The position numbers and the translations under genes were made by a program. A stretch of DNA of 64,000 nucleotides from Neurospora tetraspora (lineage: Eukaryota; Ascomycota; Sordariomycetes; Sordariales; Sordariaceae). How positions within the stretch are numbered: position 1 is the first letter of the stretch; each line of letters opens with the position of its first letter. The DNA is taken from contig NW_026944385.1 in assembly GCF_033439725.1 (NCBI RefSeq), positions 3,009,001 through 3,073,000 on the forward strand. The letters run 5' to 3'. The notes below the pieces were generated by a model. That model was not told the DNA's origin, did no database searches, and was given only the letters and a program-made list of their open reading frames with translations. Shown here in pieces: positions 23,581 to 36,119 of this stretch.

Positions 23581-24218
23581 CTGTGATGGTGTTAGCAGAC
23601 TCATTAATTCATGGTATTGCACTGAGAGCAGGAGGTGGGGGTCATTGACTTTTAATCGATTTCTCTGGTGACTTTTGTGACTGGTTATGTCGAGTGGGCG
23701 AGTTGTGGAAGCCTCTTCTAAGGCGCTCGTGCGCCGTTGAGGTATGGGATGATGCAACCGCAAAGAGACATCGAACCGCACTAGAAGGATACGGAGATCG
23801 GTGGAGTATGGGATGAATCATTTGGCTTGATCAAATGGGTGTATAAATTGCAATAGGGCAGCTTTGTTGATCGAGAACCTACCTGTTGTTCGCGGAAGCA
23901 GACAAAACGGAAAGGTTGAAACTGTGGGGGGTGTTGCTGCTGCAGCATGAGGGTGGGTTTCTGATTTATTTCAAACGGCCCCCTAAAAAAGACAACAAAA
24001 ACAACATAAAAAAAAAGGCCGAACAGCGATAACAATAAAACGCACGCCAAAACAGTTGCATAACGACCAACCGACCGACAGTCTCCTACCCACAGAGACC
24101 ATAGTCGCAATATAATTTTTTTTTTCATCACTCGGCCGTGGCTTCTACGATCAATTCCTTGCGCCAAATTGTGCCTGCTGATTTGAACTTGGCATAGCAT
24201 CGTGGTTTCGCTGAGAAA
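23581..24218. promoter_or_regulatory. Divergent 5' region of the DUF1917 gene and dph7
   Basis: It contains the 5' intron and first exon of the minus-strand gene. A strong donor GTAGGT (minus strand) lies near 23876-23881. The dph7 promoter must also lie here, immediately before 24219. A minus-strand frame with hydrophobic content (23781-24200) looks like non-coding A/T-rich sequence. Confidence 0.45.
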
Positions 24219-25603
24219 ATGGGCGATTCCGGTGAAAATTGGCCGGAGCCGGTCTCCTCCCTTCAGTCAATGCAGCTGGATCTTCCACCTAGTTGCATTG
24301 AATTTTGCCCTTTTGCGCCGTCGTACTTTTTAATCGGGACGTACAACCTGGAGGGATATGAAGGTCCTGCTGCTGCCAGTACCGCTGAAGCGAAGGACGT
24401 CGAGGAACAGGATGAGCAACACGACGATCTCGAGGCTAGGGTGACAAGAGAGAAAGAAGGGCCACAAAACCGCAACGGAAGCATTCTCACATTTCAGCTT
24501 GTGGATGACCAGCTGTAAGTCCAGCTATTGTCAAGCAAGAGCACACCAACGAAAACTGACAGGCTATCAGAGTCCATGTTCAAACGCTGATGCAGCCATC
24601 GGCCATCCTCGATCTTCATTTCAACCAGGCACCTGGCAAGCAAGACATCTGCGCCGCTGTCTCCAGCACGGCCACTCTGGCTCTGTTCCGGTTGAGTCCT
24701 GGGGAACCTCAGCCTTTGAGGCATCTCAAGACCATGGACATGGCAAGTATGTGCAAAACGGCGGAGGACTGGCTAGGTGACAAGGACGAGGTTATCTTCA
24801 CCCACCTCAGCTGGCATCCCACCAAGTCGGACATGGTTGCCGTAACCACAACTGCCGGCTATGTACACCTGATCTACCTTGGGGATGATCTTGTTGGCGG
24901 TGATTGGGTAATGCATCCTGAGCCGATCCTCACTCACACCCTCGAGGCTTGGTATGTATCCATCTCTCCGTCTCTGAGCCCTCCTTTTTCCCAAGACAAA
25001 GAAGAGGACGACTCGTTTCTGCTGTTATCAGGAGGGGATGACTCGGCGTTGCGCTACCAAGTATGCAAGCGCACTCGCGCCGATGCGGTGGACGACGACG
25101 AATCGGAAAGTCCCTATACCATTGAGGCGCTCCGCCCACCTGTCAACGTCCGAGGCCATGGTGCTGGAGTAACGGCGATAGTGCCCCTAGGGCTGAAGGA
25201 CGGCGAATCCGAGCTCGTTGTCACGGGAAGCTACGACGATCACATTCGGCTGTTCTCTATCCCAGCCTACGGCTTCGGGCGGGCCGTCGAGCTGGCAGAA
25301 AGCAATCTCGGAGGAGGCGTGTGGAGGGTGAAGATTGTCAAAGAGGAGATGGGCCTCTTGGATGGGCAGGGTTGGCGCTTGACGATGCTGGTATCGTGTA
25401 TGCATGCGGGCGCGCGGGTTGTCGAGCTTCTCAAGAGCGGCGCTAGGAAGTATGAGTTCCGAGTGATTGGGAGGTTTGAGGAGCACAAGAGCATGAACTA
25501 TGGCAGTGATTGTCAGCTGAGCGCCGAGGGGACTCTCTCAGTCGTGTCAACGAGTTTCTACGACAAGCTGCTGTGCCTTTGGAAGCTTGAGCTTGGACCT
25601 TGA
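24219..25603 (+). CDS. dph7: Diphthine methylesterase DPH7 (WD40 repeat protein)
   Basis: WD40-propeller esterase (yeast Rrt2/YBR246W, human WDR85) that removes the methyl group from methylated diphthine on eEF2 so that amidation to diphthamide can follow. Cytosolic. Two exons, 24219-24514 and 24571-25603, give 442 residues. The intron has a GTAAGT donor and CAG acceptor. Repeat-like blades include IEFCPFAPSYFLIGTY, FTHLSWHPTKSDMVAVTTTA, LLLSGGDDSALRYQ, GHGAGVTAIVPLG and VVTGSYDDHIRLFSI. The signature ending is VSTSFYDKLLCLWKL, matching the family's SFYD...LWKW motif. An acidic insertion (about residues 50-75) lies in the first blade. The first ATG is used. Confidence 0.92.
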
Positions 25604-26775
25604 GAAATAGAAGGAGATGGCATTTTAAGGGTTCGGCGTGACGCAACTATTCCCAAGCGAACGGTTTCAGTGGGGTGCATGCTGCACATGCAATATTTAG
25701 TTGTACAAGTACACACCTGTGTTGCGAGGTACTTCTGCCTCCCGATAAGGAGCGATAAGCTGACCGCCTTCTCTTTTCTCCCGTCTCCGGGCATGTTCAA
25801 GAAGGTGCCCCTCCCGGTGGGCGTGCCCCTGCTGTGCATCGATGGAGGAAGTTCCGGTTCGATGGATCCGCAGCCCGCTCTGATCCCAGCCTGAAGCGCG
25901 CCTGAAGCGCGCCTGTCCACCTAATTTCCAGAGGTACTTTAGCGTAGCTTTGGGCAGGCACGCGGCCCATCGCGCCTGCCTCGGAATACTCGTGCTGTTA
26001 CGGTAGAGCGCCACCCCCAGACTTTGCGCGAGGGGATGCACTAGAATGTGGCCCCGGCGGTCAAGCCTCAGTGCCGTGGGCAACATTAACAGCAAGTCAC
26101 GGTGGACTTAAGGGAACTCCGTCATTTCCCCGGGCTTGTGGAATTTCATGCATGCTGCCCCAAAACATCTGGGCTCACAACTCCAATTTCCCGTCACAAC
26201 TGCCTCTTGGAGGTAACCTTCTCTTGTATAAATCACCGGGGAAACGAGACTCCTCGACGCGCCTTTGCTTACGTTCTACCTCCAACAATTTATTCCAGCC
26301 TCTGCTGTTGGCTGGCTTGCTTCATTCGCTCATATTCTTACTTGCAAAGGACTGACTAGTCGAAGGCACCAGGCTACCTACTACGGTTGCGGTGTAGGTC
26401 CCCTCATACCACCAGCCTCACCACCTAGCCTACCTCTGCTTCCCTCCAGCTTGACCGTTTGTACCATCACGTCCGTTCCCACCATCTCCTCAGGCGATCT
26501 CGCTGCCGTCGAGGTAAACACAACACACCCTACGGTACATCTACACTGTAGTCTTCCACGGCTCCCAGTCTAATCGAGCGTGACCCGATACAGCAATCCC
26601 ATGTTCACCATCGCCTCTTTATGAGCACCCGTCTGTTATACCCGCTCGACATCGATCTTCGCCACGGTCCGTATCGTTGCAACCAAGCTCGATCCTCCCG
26701 CCCTCTGCGTCCCTAAGATACCTCTACTTCCGCCATCGATTATACCTCTAGCCATTGCATCCTCCCGTTTGCAAC
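25604..26775. other. Long leader/promoter region of the exportin gene
   Basis: About 1.2 kb. The last 500 bases are strongly C/T-rich, as in Neurospora promoters and leaders. An 11-bp tandem duplication (CCTGAAGCGCG twice) sits at 25890-25911. No gene recognised. Confidence 0.5.
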
Positions 26776-29700
26776 ATGGACACCAACGGGGCCGCCGGTG
26801 CCGGCGCCGACCCCGTCATCCCGAGGATTCACGAAGCACTCAACATTGTCCACAGCCCCTACTCTCCCAACCAGGCGCGACAGGAAGCTCAGGCATTTCT
26901 GGAAGAAGTCAAGACCCGCGGTGACGCGCCCTCGCACGGTTTCAGCCTTGCTTCCGGTGGCTCACAAGAACCCGTCGTTCGCCACTACGGCCTGTCTCTT
27001 CTCGAGTATGCGGTCAAGCACAAATGGTCCGAATATGACACCAACCAACGCGAGTTTCTCCGCGGTTGGATCTTGCAACTGGCACAGGGTGTCGCAAAAC
27101 CAGATCCGCCCTTTCTCAGAACAAAGATTGCCCAGCTCTGGGTCGAGATAGCTAAGCGCTGTTGGGGTGCGGATTGGATGGATATGGACGAGTTGCTGAA
27201 CCGCCTATGGCAGGTTCCGAACTCGCCCGTACACAAGGAGTTCGTGCTCCTAATCCTCGAAATCTTGTCCGAGGAAATTTTCAACGGAGAAGACGCCATC
27301 GTCGCCCATAGAGAGGGAGCACTGAGCAAGGGATGCGTTGAGATCTTCACACCTTCTGCCGTGCTCAGCGAAGCCTTCCCAACCCGTCAACACGAACCCC
27401 AGGTGCGATTCGGTGACGACGGATGGATCAGTAGAGTAACAGAACTCGTCCGAGACTGTTTGAACGAGAACCTCGACAGTAATGAGGACGTCCGGGCCTG
27501 TGTCGTCAAAGCTTTGGCTGTTCTCAACTCCGTGATGCCGTGGGCAATACCAAAAGCCATTCATGCTACCGGTTGTCGTCCTGTTATATGCAATGGCCTT
27601 GCCAACTCAAACGTGACCGTGCAAAGGGTAATCTTGCCTCCCCTCTCTGTCCAGTCACTTTCCCACTTGTGCGATTGCTCCGAATATCTGCTCGAGTTCC
27701 AGCTGTTAACTCTTGTCTCTTAAACAGGCTGCTTTGGAGGCGTTGCATTCTCTCTATTCCCGGTCAGCATTCAGCAGCGAGGAATTCGTCGACCTGGTTG
27801 TTCCCATGTACAGCCCCGAGTTGGTCGACCTCTGCAGACGACTTTTTGAATGGTCGACAGTGGACGCTGAGGACATTGACGACGACAAGTACCAGTTTGC
27901 CAAGAAATTCTCCGAGGCAAGTTGCTTCCTTTACACCGCTGGGGAAAACCGCTCCTATTGTTTTCCTAGGTCTATACTGACAATCACAGATGATCTCGTG
28001 TGTTGGAAATTACCTCGACCGGAAGTACGCCTTCATACCGCCCCAGGTTGACATCCAGGACTTCCTGAAGCTTCTGATAGCGGTGGTGCAGAGTCAGAGC
28101 CTCGTTGTTTCCATTCCCGTGCTCGTGACTTGGACGCGCCTTCTTAACCACCGCTCGCTAGGTCCGGCTATCGGGAAAACCGACATGGTTCTGCCACTGT
28201 TGGACGTTTGTAGCGCTCGACTGTTGCGTTATGAGAACCTCCCTGAAGATACAGAAGATCCTACGTTTGTTCTTCTCATGGAGGATACCGATACCATCCC
28301 GGAGAGACATGCTTTTCTGGGTAACTATAGGCGATACAGTTGCTCTATCATCGAGAGCATCATCCAGCTGAGGCTCACGGATGCTTTCCAGTACATCTTG
28401 AACCAGGCAGAAAATGCTCTGCAAACTCTGTATGAGGGCCAGCTACCCCTAAACCGTAAGTTGCTTAAGCCATTAAACGCACGGGGCCGATGGCTAACGC
28501 TGAACATAGCGGCAACCTATTCCAAAACCTCCATGCCTGTTCTGAGAGTAGACGCCCATGCTACGGTCATTGAGGCAGCCCTCAAAGGCTACGTCAAGTG
28601 GAGGGCAAGACAGGGAGAACTTCCTGGAGGGGTAAGCTTCTCCTGCTGCGCTGTATAGCTCATGATAAAACTGACGACCCATCAGGAGCAGGAAGTTTCG
28701 AGTATCGAGACACATCTGGAGCAGTGGTGTAGTAGGCTGCTGGAGATGAATATTGAGGTATGCCGCCATCTACGTGTGGGATGGGTATCTGGCAATGAAG
28801 ACGAAAAGCTGACGAACTTTTAGGACCCTCTTATCCGTAAACGTATCCTCCAGCTGCTTGTCGCCTTTTCCACTACGGCTCTTGACACCAAAGCCAACTT
28901 CATGCTGAGGGTGCTCGAGCACATTCTCATGACATGGCCTGCATTGCAGCCTGAGCACAAGACCTTCAATGATGCAATCCGGGATCTCCAAACTGAAAGC
29001 ATGGTTGAATTGCAGAGGCTCGCCTCCAAGATGCCTGATCATTTACTGGTAAGTGGTGCTAGCCCGTCACACGTTATGTTCACCGGCTCCTTATATACTT
29101 ACAATTTGTTTGTACCAGGACGTCTACGACCAGCTTGAGATTAAGGTCAAGGAGATGATCGCCTCCGGAACACTCGATGAAAAGCGCCAGATTGCGTATC
29201 GCAGTTTCCTCTTTATCATCATGTAAGACCCCCGATTAGCCCCTGTGACCTTCCGATGATGGCTTGTCATCGAAAGCTACGATACATCAAGTCTGGATCT
29301 CACTAACAACAAAACCATAGCCACCGGGCAACCCGCATAGACCAAGAAACGCGGGTCAGGCGTCTTGCTGAATTTGTCGAGCCTGTCAAAAACCAGTGGA
29401 AGGAAGCCCCGTTGCAACAAGCACTCGGCTCATTCGAGGGATTCTGCCAGCTTATTGGTCTAGACAAGGCGCAAAACTACATTGCACAGCGCCGTGTTCA
29501 CCAAGTTGGTGATTGGGGTGCTGCGGACCTTGATGCCGAAGGGTTGGCGCTCCAAGCCGAACTTGAACAGAGACAAACGGTATGTTGCCCTGGGAATCAC
29601 CGCCCCCAACGTGCTTTATAGTTACTGATATCATTGCAGTTCCTTCCTTTACGCTCAACCAAGTCATTTTTGACTTACTCGGTCGAGAAGTTGGAGAAAA

Positions 29701-31235
29701 ACTCCCCCGCTTATCAAGCGTCTTGCGCTCTGTGGCAGGACGGGTTCCCGATCATCTTGCCTGAGCTGCTCAAGTTCTTGAGCTACGCACATGCGTGCCA
29801 TGATCCGAAGAACTGGTCTTTGCTTCCAGAAGAGATGCGTCCTGTGGTCAGCCGTCTCCTGACTGACCGTTTCTGGCAAGCCGGTATTTCCGAAGGCAGC
29901 AAAGACGATTTCTATGCGCGCGTCCTGGACAAGAAAAACACGCTAGAGGGGCTTGCCTCCACCATTCGTGGCACTGTGCGCTTCGTCCGCGAGGCATGCT
30001 ACGCCGTCATCTACTGCATGAGCCGACTTGACGTGCAGTTTTATGGGTTCACGGAACTTCCTGGGCCCTTGGCAAACGCCCTGTTTGCCGATTCCTTCAA
30101 CCTCTCGTCTCATCAGCTTATTAATCTGCTGAACTTGGTGAGGTATCTCGTTGATCATTGTCCTGTGGAGCTAAGGGATCATTTCCTACCTCCAATCCTG
30201 GCCGCGTGCTTCCAGCAGATGGATTCCAAGATCAGCAGTGAATGGGAGAAGCTGGGCCAGAAGCAAACTGTCCAGGTGGCAGACAATGATGAATTAACGG
30301 AGGAGATGAAGGCGGAAAGCATTCTCAGGCAGCTGACGTATACAGCAGCCATTATGGTGGCTGAATTCCTTGACCCGGCGAGGACCGGTAAGTTGCTAAA
30401 TCACCACTGGTACGCTCTTGAACTTTTACTGACCCTGTTCCCAGGACCACCTAGCAACCTTCCGGCCTCTCCCAACGGCACCACTCCGGAGTCCCGGTAT
30501 CCATCGCTTCGGAGATTCTGTCTCATGCAAACGTCGATCGCCGGCCCCCTTCTCCTCTTCCTTTGCCATGCGATTCACATGCGTGATACCAGGTGCTGTG
30601 GCGTCGTCCTCCGCGTGTTCCGATCTATCGTACCGGAGTTCCAGATCCAGAGTCAGCCTAAGGAGCAAAAGGAACCGTCTCATCCTTTGCTACCCGATGA
30701 GAACTTCCCTATTCCCGATGCTACCAAGGCGGAAATTCACCAGTTCCTCGGGACCGACGTGATGAGAGCCGCGATCTCCTCGATGAACGATCCTTATTTC
30801 GTTGACGCCCAGAAGGACCTTGCGACCCTGATTGCAACGATCCTTGCTCACTCTTGCGTCGGCGATGAATTCTCGGGAGGCAACTCTGCGCCCCGCCAAA
30901 TCCTGTGCTCACTGCCGGGTATCAAGGAACAGGAAGTGGATAGGACCCTTACTTTCCTGCGACGTCCCGGTACACATTCGCGCCAACAACGCGCTGTGAT
31001 CCTCGATTTGTTGAGAAACGTCAAGAGTGTAAGCATTAGTGAGATGGGCAAGCTCAAGGACCCTAGAGAAGATGTTGTCAGAAAGGCTCCCAAGAGGAGC
31101 AAGATGGCCCAGAAATTCATGACGCCTCAGCAGGGCGTCGATACTACCGTGACTGGTACTGAACAGGGAACTGGCAAGAGGCAAGCGACTCCTGATCTGG
31201 AAGGAGTCGCCGGGATGTTCGACGAGGGACACTGA
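26776..31235 (+). CDS. msn5: Exportin-5/Msn5 family karyopherin
   Basis: Importin-beta-family nuclear transport receptor. Yeast Msn5 exports phosphorylated cargoes and re-exports tRNA; animal exportin-5 carries structured RNA. Ten exons: 26776-27627, 27728-27916, 27990-28455, 28510-28631, 28686-28757, 28824-29048, 29119-29222, 29321-29579, 29640-30387 and 30445-31235, total 1275 residues. All phases agree. The protein is HEAT-repeat helical throughout. The N-terminal region ([37 protein letters not shown]) is typical of exportin-5, as are [20 protein letters not shown] and [14 protein letters not shown]. Intron 2 is a GC-AG intron (GAG/GCAAGT, CTGAC branch, CAG). The last intron (57 nt) is stop-free and of 3n length. 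The start is the first ATG; a TTG-initiated extension was ignored. Confidence 0.93.
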
Positions 31236-33040
31236 GCGATGTCAGACCTGCAAGAGCGTACAACGTGTTAGTGGCTTATCACACTTGCTCCTTTCGACTC
31301 AGGCTTTCAGCGCTACGCGGTTATATAATAGCGGCAATGACACGGCCAAAGCACCAGGAGCACAGTCTCGTGCATGCTCCCCAAGAAGGTTTTGGAAGGT
31401 TCTTTGCTGCTTCGCAGTGGCTTTGAACTTTCATACGCACCGTTAGACCGATGGAACCTCATCATGTGGCGCATGATGGTTCTATCGATGCGAGTCGCAC
31501 CCAGCACATGCGCCTACCGATGCCAATGTTCTGTGCTTTATACTCGATGATACTTCAATCGCTTATCTGGGGTGATGAGAGCCGCGAACTCGAAACTTCG
31601 GCTAAGGCTTGACCTTGGGGGTTTGAATGTAAAGCGAAAACTATAGATTAGGAAGAGAATGGTTTGAAGGGCAGTTTTGTGAGAGCTAACAGCGGAGACC
31701 AGAGCTACGGCGATAGTACGGTTGATGATTGTCATGACCGACTGCCATTTCCTTGATACAAAGTTCCAGTCAGGTTTGACCCTTAGACGTCGGCGTAGCT
31801 GGGAAAATTCAGGTATATAGAGAAACAAAAACAACCGTGGGTTCGGGAATCGAGCCTCCGTTGGTTGACTTGGAATGTAATGGATTGATGTTAGTTTAAG
31901 GGTGCCCGTTCAACTTATCTCGATGAAAACATGACCTCTCGCCGTCTAACCAAGGTCAAAGAACCAGTCTGCCAGTCCTTCGACACACAACTTCTATCAT
32001 ATCCATAACGCATAAAGATGTCTAACTACTTCCGACATTCCGGGAAACGGTACGATTTAGCAACGGAACCACTGCGTAGTACTACGTTTACTAATGGAGC
32101 AATAGGGGCGATCTGCAGCGCAATTCCAAACGGGCAAGACTGGGCTAGACCGTGGAGACCGTGCTACTAACCCCTGAAGAGCTAATGTCAACCGAAGCTA
32201 TCCCCCGCACAACCCATGTCGGAACAATCACGGTGAGATGATGGTCTTGCTGGTGATACCATCCATGCGTCAATCTGCACTCTCTGACTACCGTTTTCGA
32301 GCTCCAACACATCTCAGTTCTCGATAAGGTAAAAGTAAACATCATTTTCGGCATTCAGGTGGCATCGAGCGCCACTGTGTTGCGTTCGGACCAACCCGGT
32401 TCCGAGGTCGAGCCAAACTTGGCGGAAGTGATAGGCGGTTCACTCAGCCCTGAACTAGAAAGGGAAATTATACCTTTCCGATCAACATCTTCTAACTACG
32501 TAAGCGGCACGATACTATTTTTCCCCCTCGCATATTCCTCTGTTTCACTCTATTGTCCATGCTCAAGATATCGCCATATCTACCCTTTCCCTTCCAAAGT
32601 ACGGCGGCTAATACACGCCTAGAGCAGATAAGGTGGCAGCAACGCTGAAGTTATAGTCATCCCTTGTCCTTGTCATCTCTGCCGGCTTTGATCACTGTCT
32701 CAAGTAGTGTGTCAGATTACCTACTACCAACCCCTAAGAGATACAGAAGACAGCCTTTCCGGGAATCGTGAGGTACCTAAGAGCATAGTTCTCATCTACG
32801 TATCTGCTCGGAGGCCAAAGAATCATCGGCCACTTTGATACTTCAACGGTCACCATTCACCAACCCTAGCGAGTGTCGTCACTTCTCTGGCGCTTACCAC
32901 CGCCTAACCCGGCTCGCCCGGCTACCAGCCGCACTATACTCGGACAGTCCCCACGGGGAAGCATTACCCTATTGCTCCTTCCGGCACTCTATCCACCAAG
33001 TCCCATTGGCGAAGAGCCAGCTTACAAGAATTGTGTGACC
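31236..33040. other. Gene-free region upstream of the Zn2Cys6 gene
   Basis: About 1.8 kb with only short frames and no family match. A weak tRNA-like B-box motif occurs near 31835-31860 but no cloverleaf forms. It probably carries the promoter and leader of the transcription factor. Confidence 0.45.
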
Positions 33041-35449
33041 ATGGTTTATCTCGGAAAGCCATCCAAGGGCTGTCAAGTGTGCCGCACACGAAGAATCAAG
33101 GTAAGTTGGAATATATGCGATGAACTTGACTACAGAAACAGCTGACCACGCGGCACGATGACTTGCTGTTCGCGCGTTATCCAGTGCGATGAAACCAAGC
33201 CAACATGCAATCAGTGTCTCAAAGCAAGGAAACAATGTCCCGGGTACAAGGATGACTTTGACCTAGTCTTCCGTAATGTTACCAAGGCAACAGAAAGAAG
33301 GGTCCAGAGAGCCAACAAGAAGGGAAAGCAAAGGCTATCAACAGGGAGTGATGGCTTCAGCCCAGGGTCAGGCGCCTCAAGGCCGCCGTCGTCATCGTCA
33401 TCCGTTTCAGTGTCATCATCATCGAGCGTCGACGGGGAACAGCAGTTTTCTCTCACATCTACGGCACGGAAGACAGTCAGGTCACCCTTCGAGCTCGCGG
33501 TCATACCGGCCATTCAAATCCCCACCGAGACTCAGGCGTCATGTCACTTTGTGTCCAACTTTGTGCTCATTCCCCGCCAGGGAACGACGAGGGGGTTCAT
33601 GGACTATCTGATCCCACTCATGAAAACGGAGACGATATCATCGGCACCCCATCTCCAGTTTGCGTTTAATGCATGTGCATTGGCTTCGCTGGGGAACAGA
33701 GTCAAGAGCGACGGGATCGACTTCGTTGCGAGCGCACATAGGGAGTATGCGAAAGCATTAAGAGCCACTCAGGCCGCGTTGATGGATCGGGTCAAGTGCA
33801 CATCTGATTCGGTCTTGGCTACGGTGTTACTTTTGGGTATGTTCGAGAACATCACGGCAAAGAAAATGGGCGAGTTTGCGTGGGGTTCCCATATTGAAGG
33901 GGCCATTCAACTTGTCAAGGCCCGAGGAAAGAAACAACTAACGACTCAGATCGGATTACAGTTGTTCATCGCCGTACGAACACAGCAGGTAAAAACAGCG
34001 AATTACAGACAGGCCATCACAGTCGTACTAACGCCATCCACAGATAATCCACGCTTTAACTTCCGGTTGCCCCCCGATAATGGGCGTCGACTGGTGGCTC
34101 GACAACGCCGTCAACGACTCCTACGCCGCCCACTGCTGCCGCCTTAACCTCCAAACCAGCGAGCTCCGCGCCGAAGTAACCCACATAATGACCCACGGGA
34201 CCGCCGGTACCTCCCCGTCCTCCCCCTCCTCTCCTCGCTCACCCTCAGCACAACCCTCTCCATCAACCTACGAACAGCGAACCGCCCGGATCCTCTCCTT
34301 CATGCGACGCTCCCAAGAGCTCGACCGCGCCATAGTCGACTGGATGGCCTCCCTCCCGCCGCACTGGCGCTACCGCACCCTGTGCTGGCAAAACTACGTC
34401 GCCAACACCGACTACGCCCACGCCGAGGTATTTCCCGGCCGAGTGGACGTGTACAACGACGTCTGGATCGCCTCGGTGTGGAACATGGCACGTGTCACAC
34501 GCTTAATTCTCGCCAGCATCACGGTCCGCTGCGCCGCGTGGGCGTGTAGTCCTGTTGATTACCGGACCACACCCGAGTATGCGCATAGTGCCAGGGTTTG
34601 TGCTGAGGTTATTAGTGATGTGCTGGCGAGCGTGCCGTATAATTTGGGGTGGCATTATCGGACGAAGAGGAGGAGGAGGCAGGGTCAGGGCCAGGGTCAG
34701 GGTCGTGGGAATCGGAATCGGAATCGGAATCGGGATAACTATGATGATGATGACGATGAGGAGGACGGTGAGGACGATGAACAAGAGGAGGAACAACTGT
34801 CTGGGTTCGGATGTGGCGAGGATGATGAGGGGATGAAAGGACTGTCTGGGTACTTTTTAACGTGGCCGTTGGCATGTGTTATGGCGCAGGATTATTTGAC
34901 GGAGGATCAGAGGACATGGGTGAGAGGGAGACTGAGGTATATCGGTGAGGAGTTGGGGATTCGGTATGCGAATATTTTGGCGCAGGTGAGTTTGGATTCC
35001 TGGTCTTTTGGTTTCTTCAGTGCCATTACGTCTACTTTCCTTTCATATGGCCCGGAAATCTTTATGGTTAGTACTAACCAGCTCTAACCCCATTCCAGTT
35101 ACAAGTACGCATTCCATCAATGCTCATCCGCCGCGATGGTCTCATGGCCCAACCATACCCCAATGCCCAAGATTTTCAACATCTTCTCTCCTCGGCGAGG
35201 AATTCACCACCGATCCTGCCCGGATACTCGCTCAATCCAATACAGGAAAGAGAGAAGATGCAGATGGAGTTTATGGAATTGAAGAAGAAAGAACTGCTGG
35301 CAAAAGCAACCGGTGCAGCAGGGAAGGAGGGACGATACGATGAGACCACGAATAAGTCTGGGCGAATGGGGAACAAAGGTGACAGCGAGGAGAGACGAGA
35401 GGAGGAAGAGAACGTCATGTTTTTCGCACGCAAGTTGCTTACTGTTTGA
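33041..35449 (+). CDS. Zn2Cys6 (Gal4-type) transcription factor
   Basis: Four exons: 33041-33100, 33185-33988, 34044-34985 and 35099-35449, total 718 residues. The N terminus holds the binuclear zinc cluster: Cys11-x2-Cys14-x6-Cys21-x6-Cys28-x2-Cys31-x6-Cys38, with basic residues RTRRIK between. The first intron cuts exactly before Cys21. A basic/Ser-rich linker follows (about 55-115). The middle part has the fungal-specific regulator fold (MDYLIPLMKTE, FAFNACALASLGNR, HIEGAIQLVKARG). Near residue 510 a GQGQGQG-RNRNRNRN-DDDDEEDGEDDEQEEE low-complexity stretch interrupts it. The C terminus is charged and ends in ARKLLTV. The third intron is placed at GTGAGT (34986-35098); a GTTAGT alternative would be too short. 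Location is nuclear. The target genes are unknown. Confidence 0.88.
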
Positions 35450-36119
35450 ATGAGAAGAGCTTGGGATTCCGAGAAATCGGCGGGCTGTGATGTCGGGGTT
35501 CCGGGTTGTACATACACGCCTCAGGGCCTTTCCATATGTACCTACTGAAGATAGAATAGACCTAATACAAACGAAGCAACCACAAACCCGTAATTTCTCA
35601 AGAAATCCATCAAGCCATTCATTTTACCACCTCTCCAATTTCGAGGAGTAAAATCTTGCGAGTGTTGACGTCCTGGGGCAAGTCGAAAAAGGGGTTGTTT
35701 GTGGACCCACGTGACTTGGCAGGGTTGTATGTACGAGTAAAAAACGCCATTACAAGAAAATTCCCTTTTTGCCCGTTTCATTCGATCGTAACTTTCATGT
35801 GAACACGCGCCGCGTCGGTCACCACTCACCTTTTTAACAACCGATCATCGCACTTGCCGTTTGGTGTTATACTTTCATAATAGGTACCCCTTTCTGAATG
35901 TTTCTTTTTTAATCTCTGGTGTTCGTTTACCTTGCCGCTAGTAGAAATGCCATTGCATTCCTCGTCAGCGTGCAGAGCACATCCTCATCCTCCTCTCTTG
36001 TCTATCAAAAGCTAACAGTAACCATGGAGGGAAATCAATCAGACTCAAGACGGAAACCCCGCCAGAAAAGAATTTCCAACGGGAAGGCAGCAAGTATCCG
36101 AGTTTCCAAGAAAAAAAAA
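35450..36119. other. Spacer between the zinc-cluster gene and tan1
   Basis: Contains the 3' UTR of the transcription factor and the tan1 promoter/leader. An ATG at 36024 is in frame with tan1 and could start a form longer by 32 basic residues. Confidence 0.5.

Noticed and set aside
23781-24200. 139-codon hydrophobic frame on the minus strand
   Set aside because: It lies in A/T-rich leader sequence between divergent genes; the hydrophobicity comes from T runs. Its only plausible ATG is out of phase with the DUF1917 exon.
27917-28051. Read-through end of exportin exon 2
   Set aside because: It would truncate a conserved HEAT-repeat protein; the GC-AG intron restores the family sequence.
31830-31935. 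Possible tRNA near a GGTTCG/GGCTCGATTCC motif
   Set aside because: A B-box-like motif is present, but no acceptor or anticodon stem can be paired on either strand.
35015-35087. Read-through end of the zinc-cluster protein (…SYGPEIFMVSTNQL)
   Set aside because: It follows a consensus GTGAGT donor, and a CTAAC branch and CAG acceptor lead to a longer open exon, so it is treated as intron sequence.
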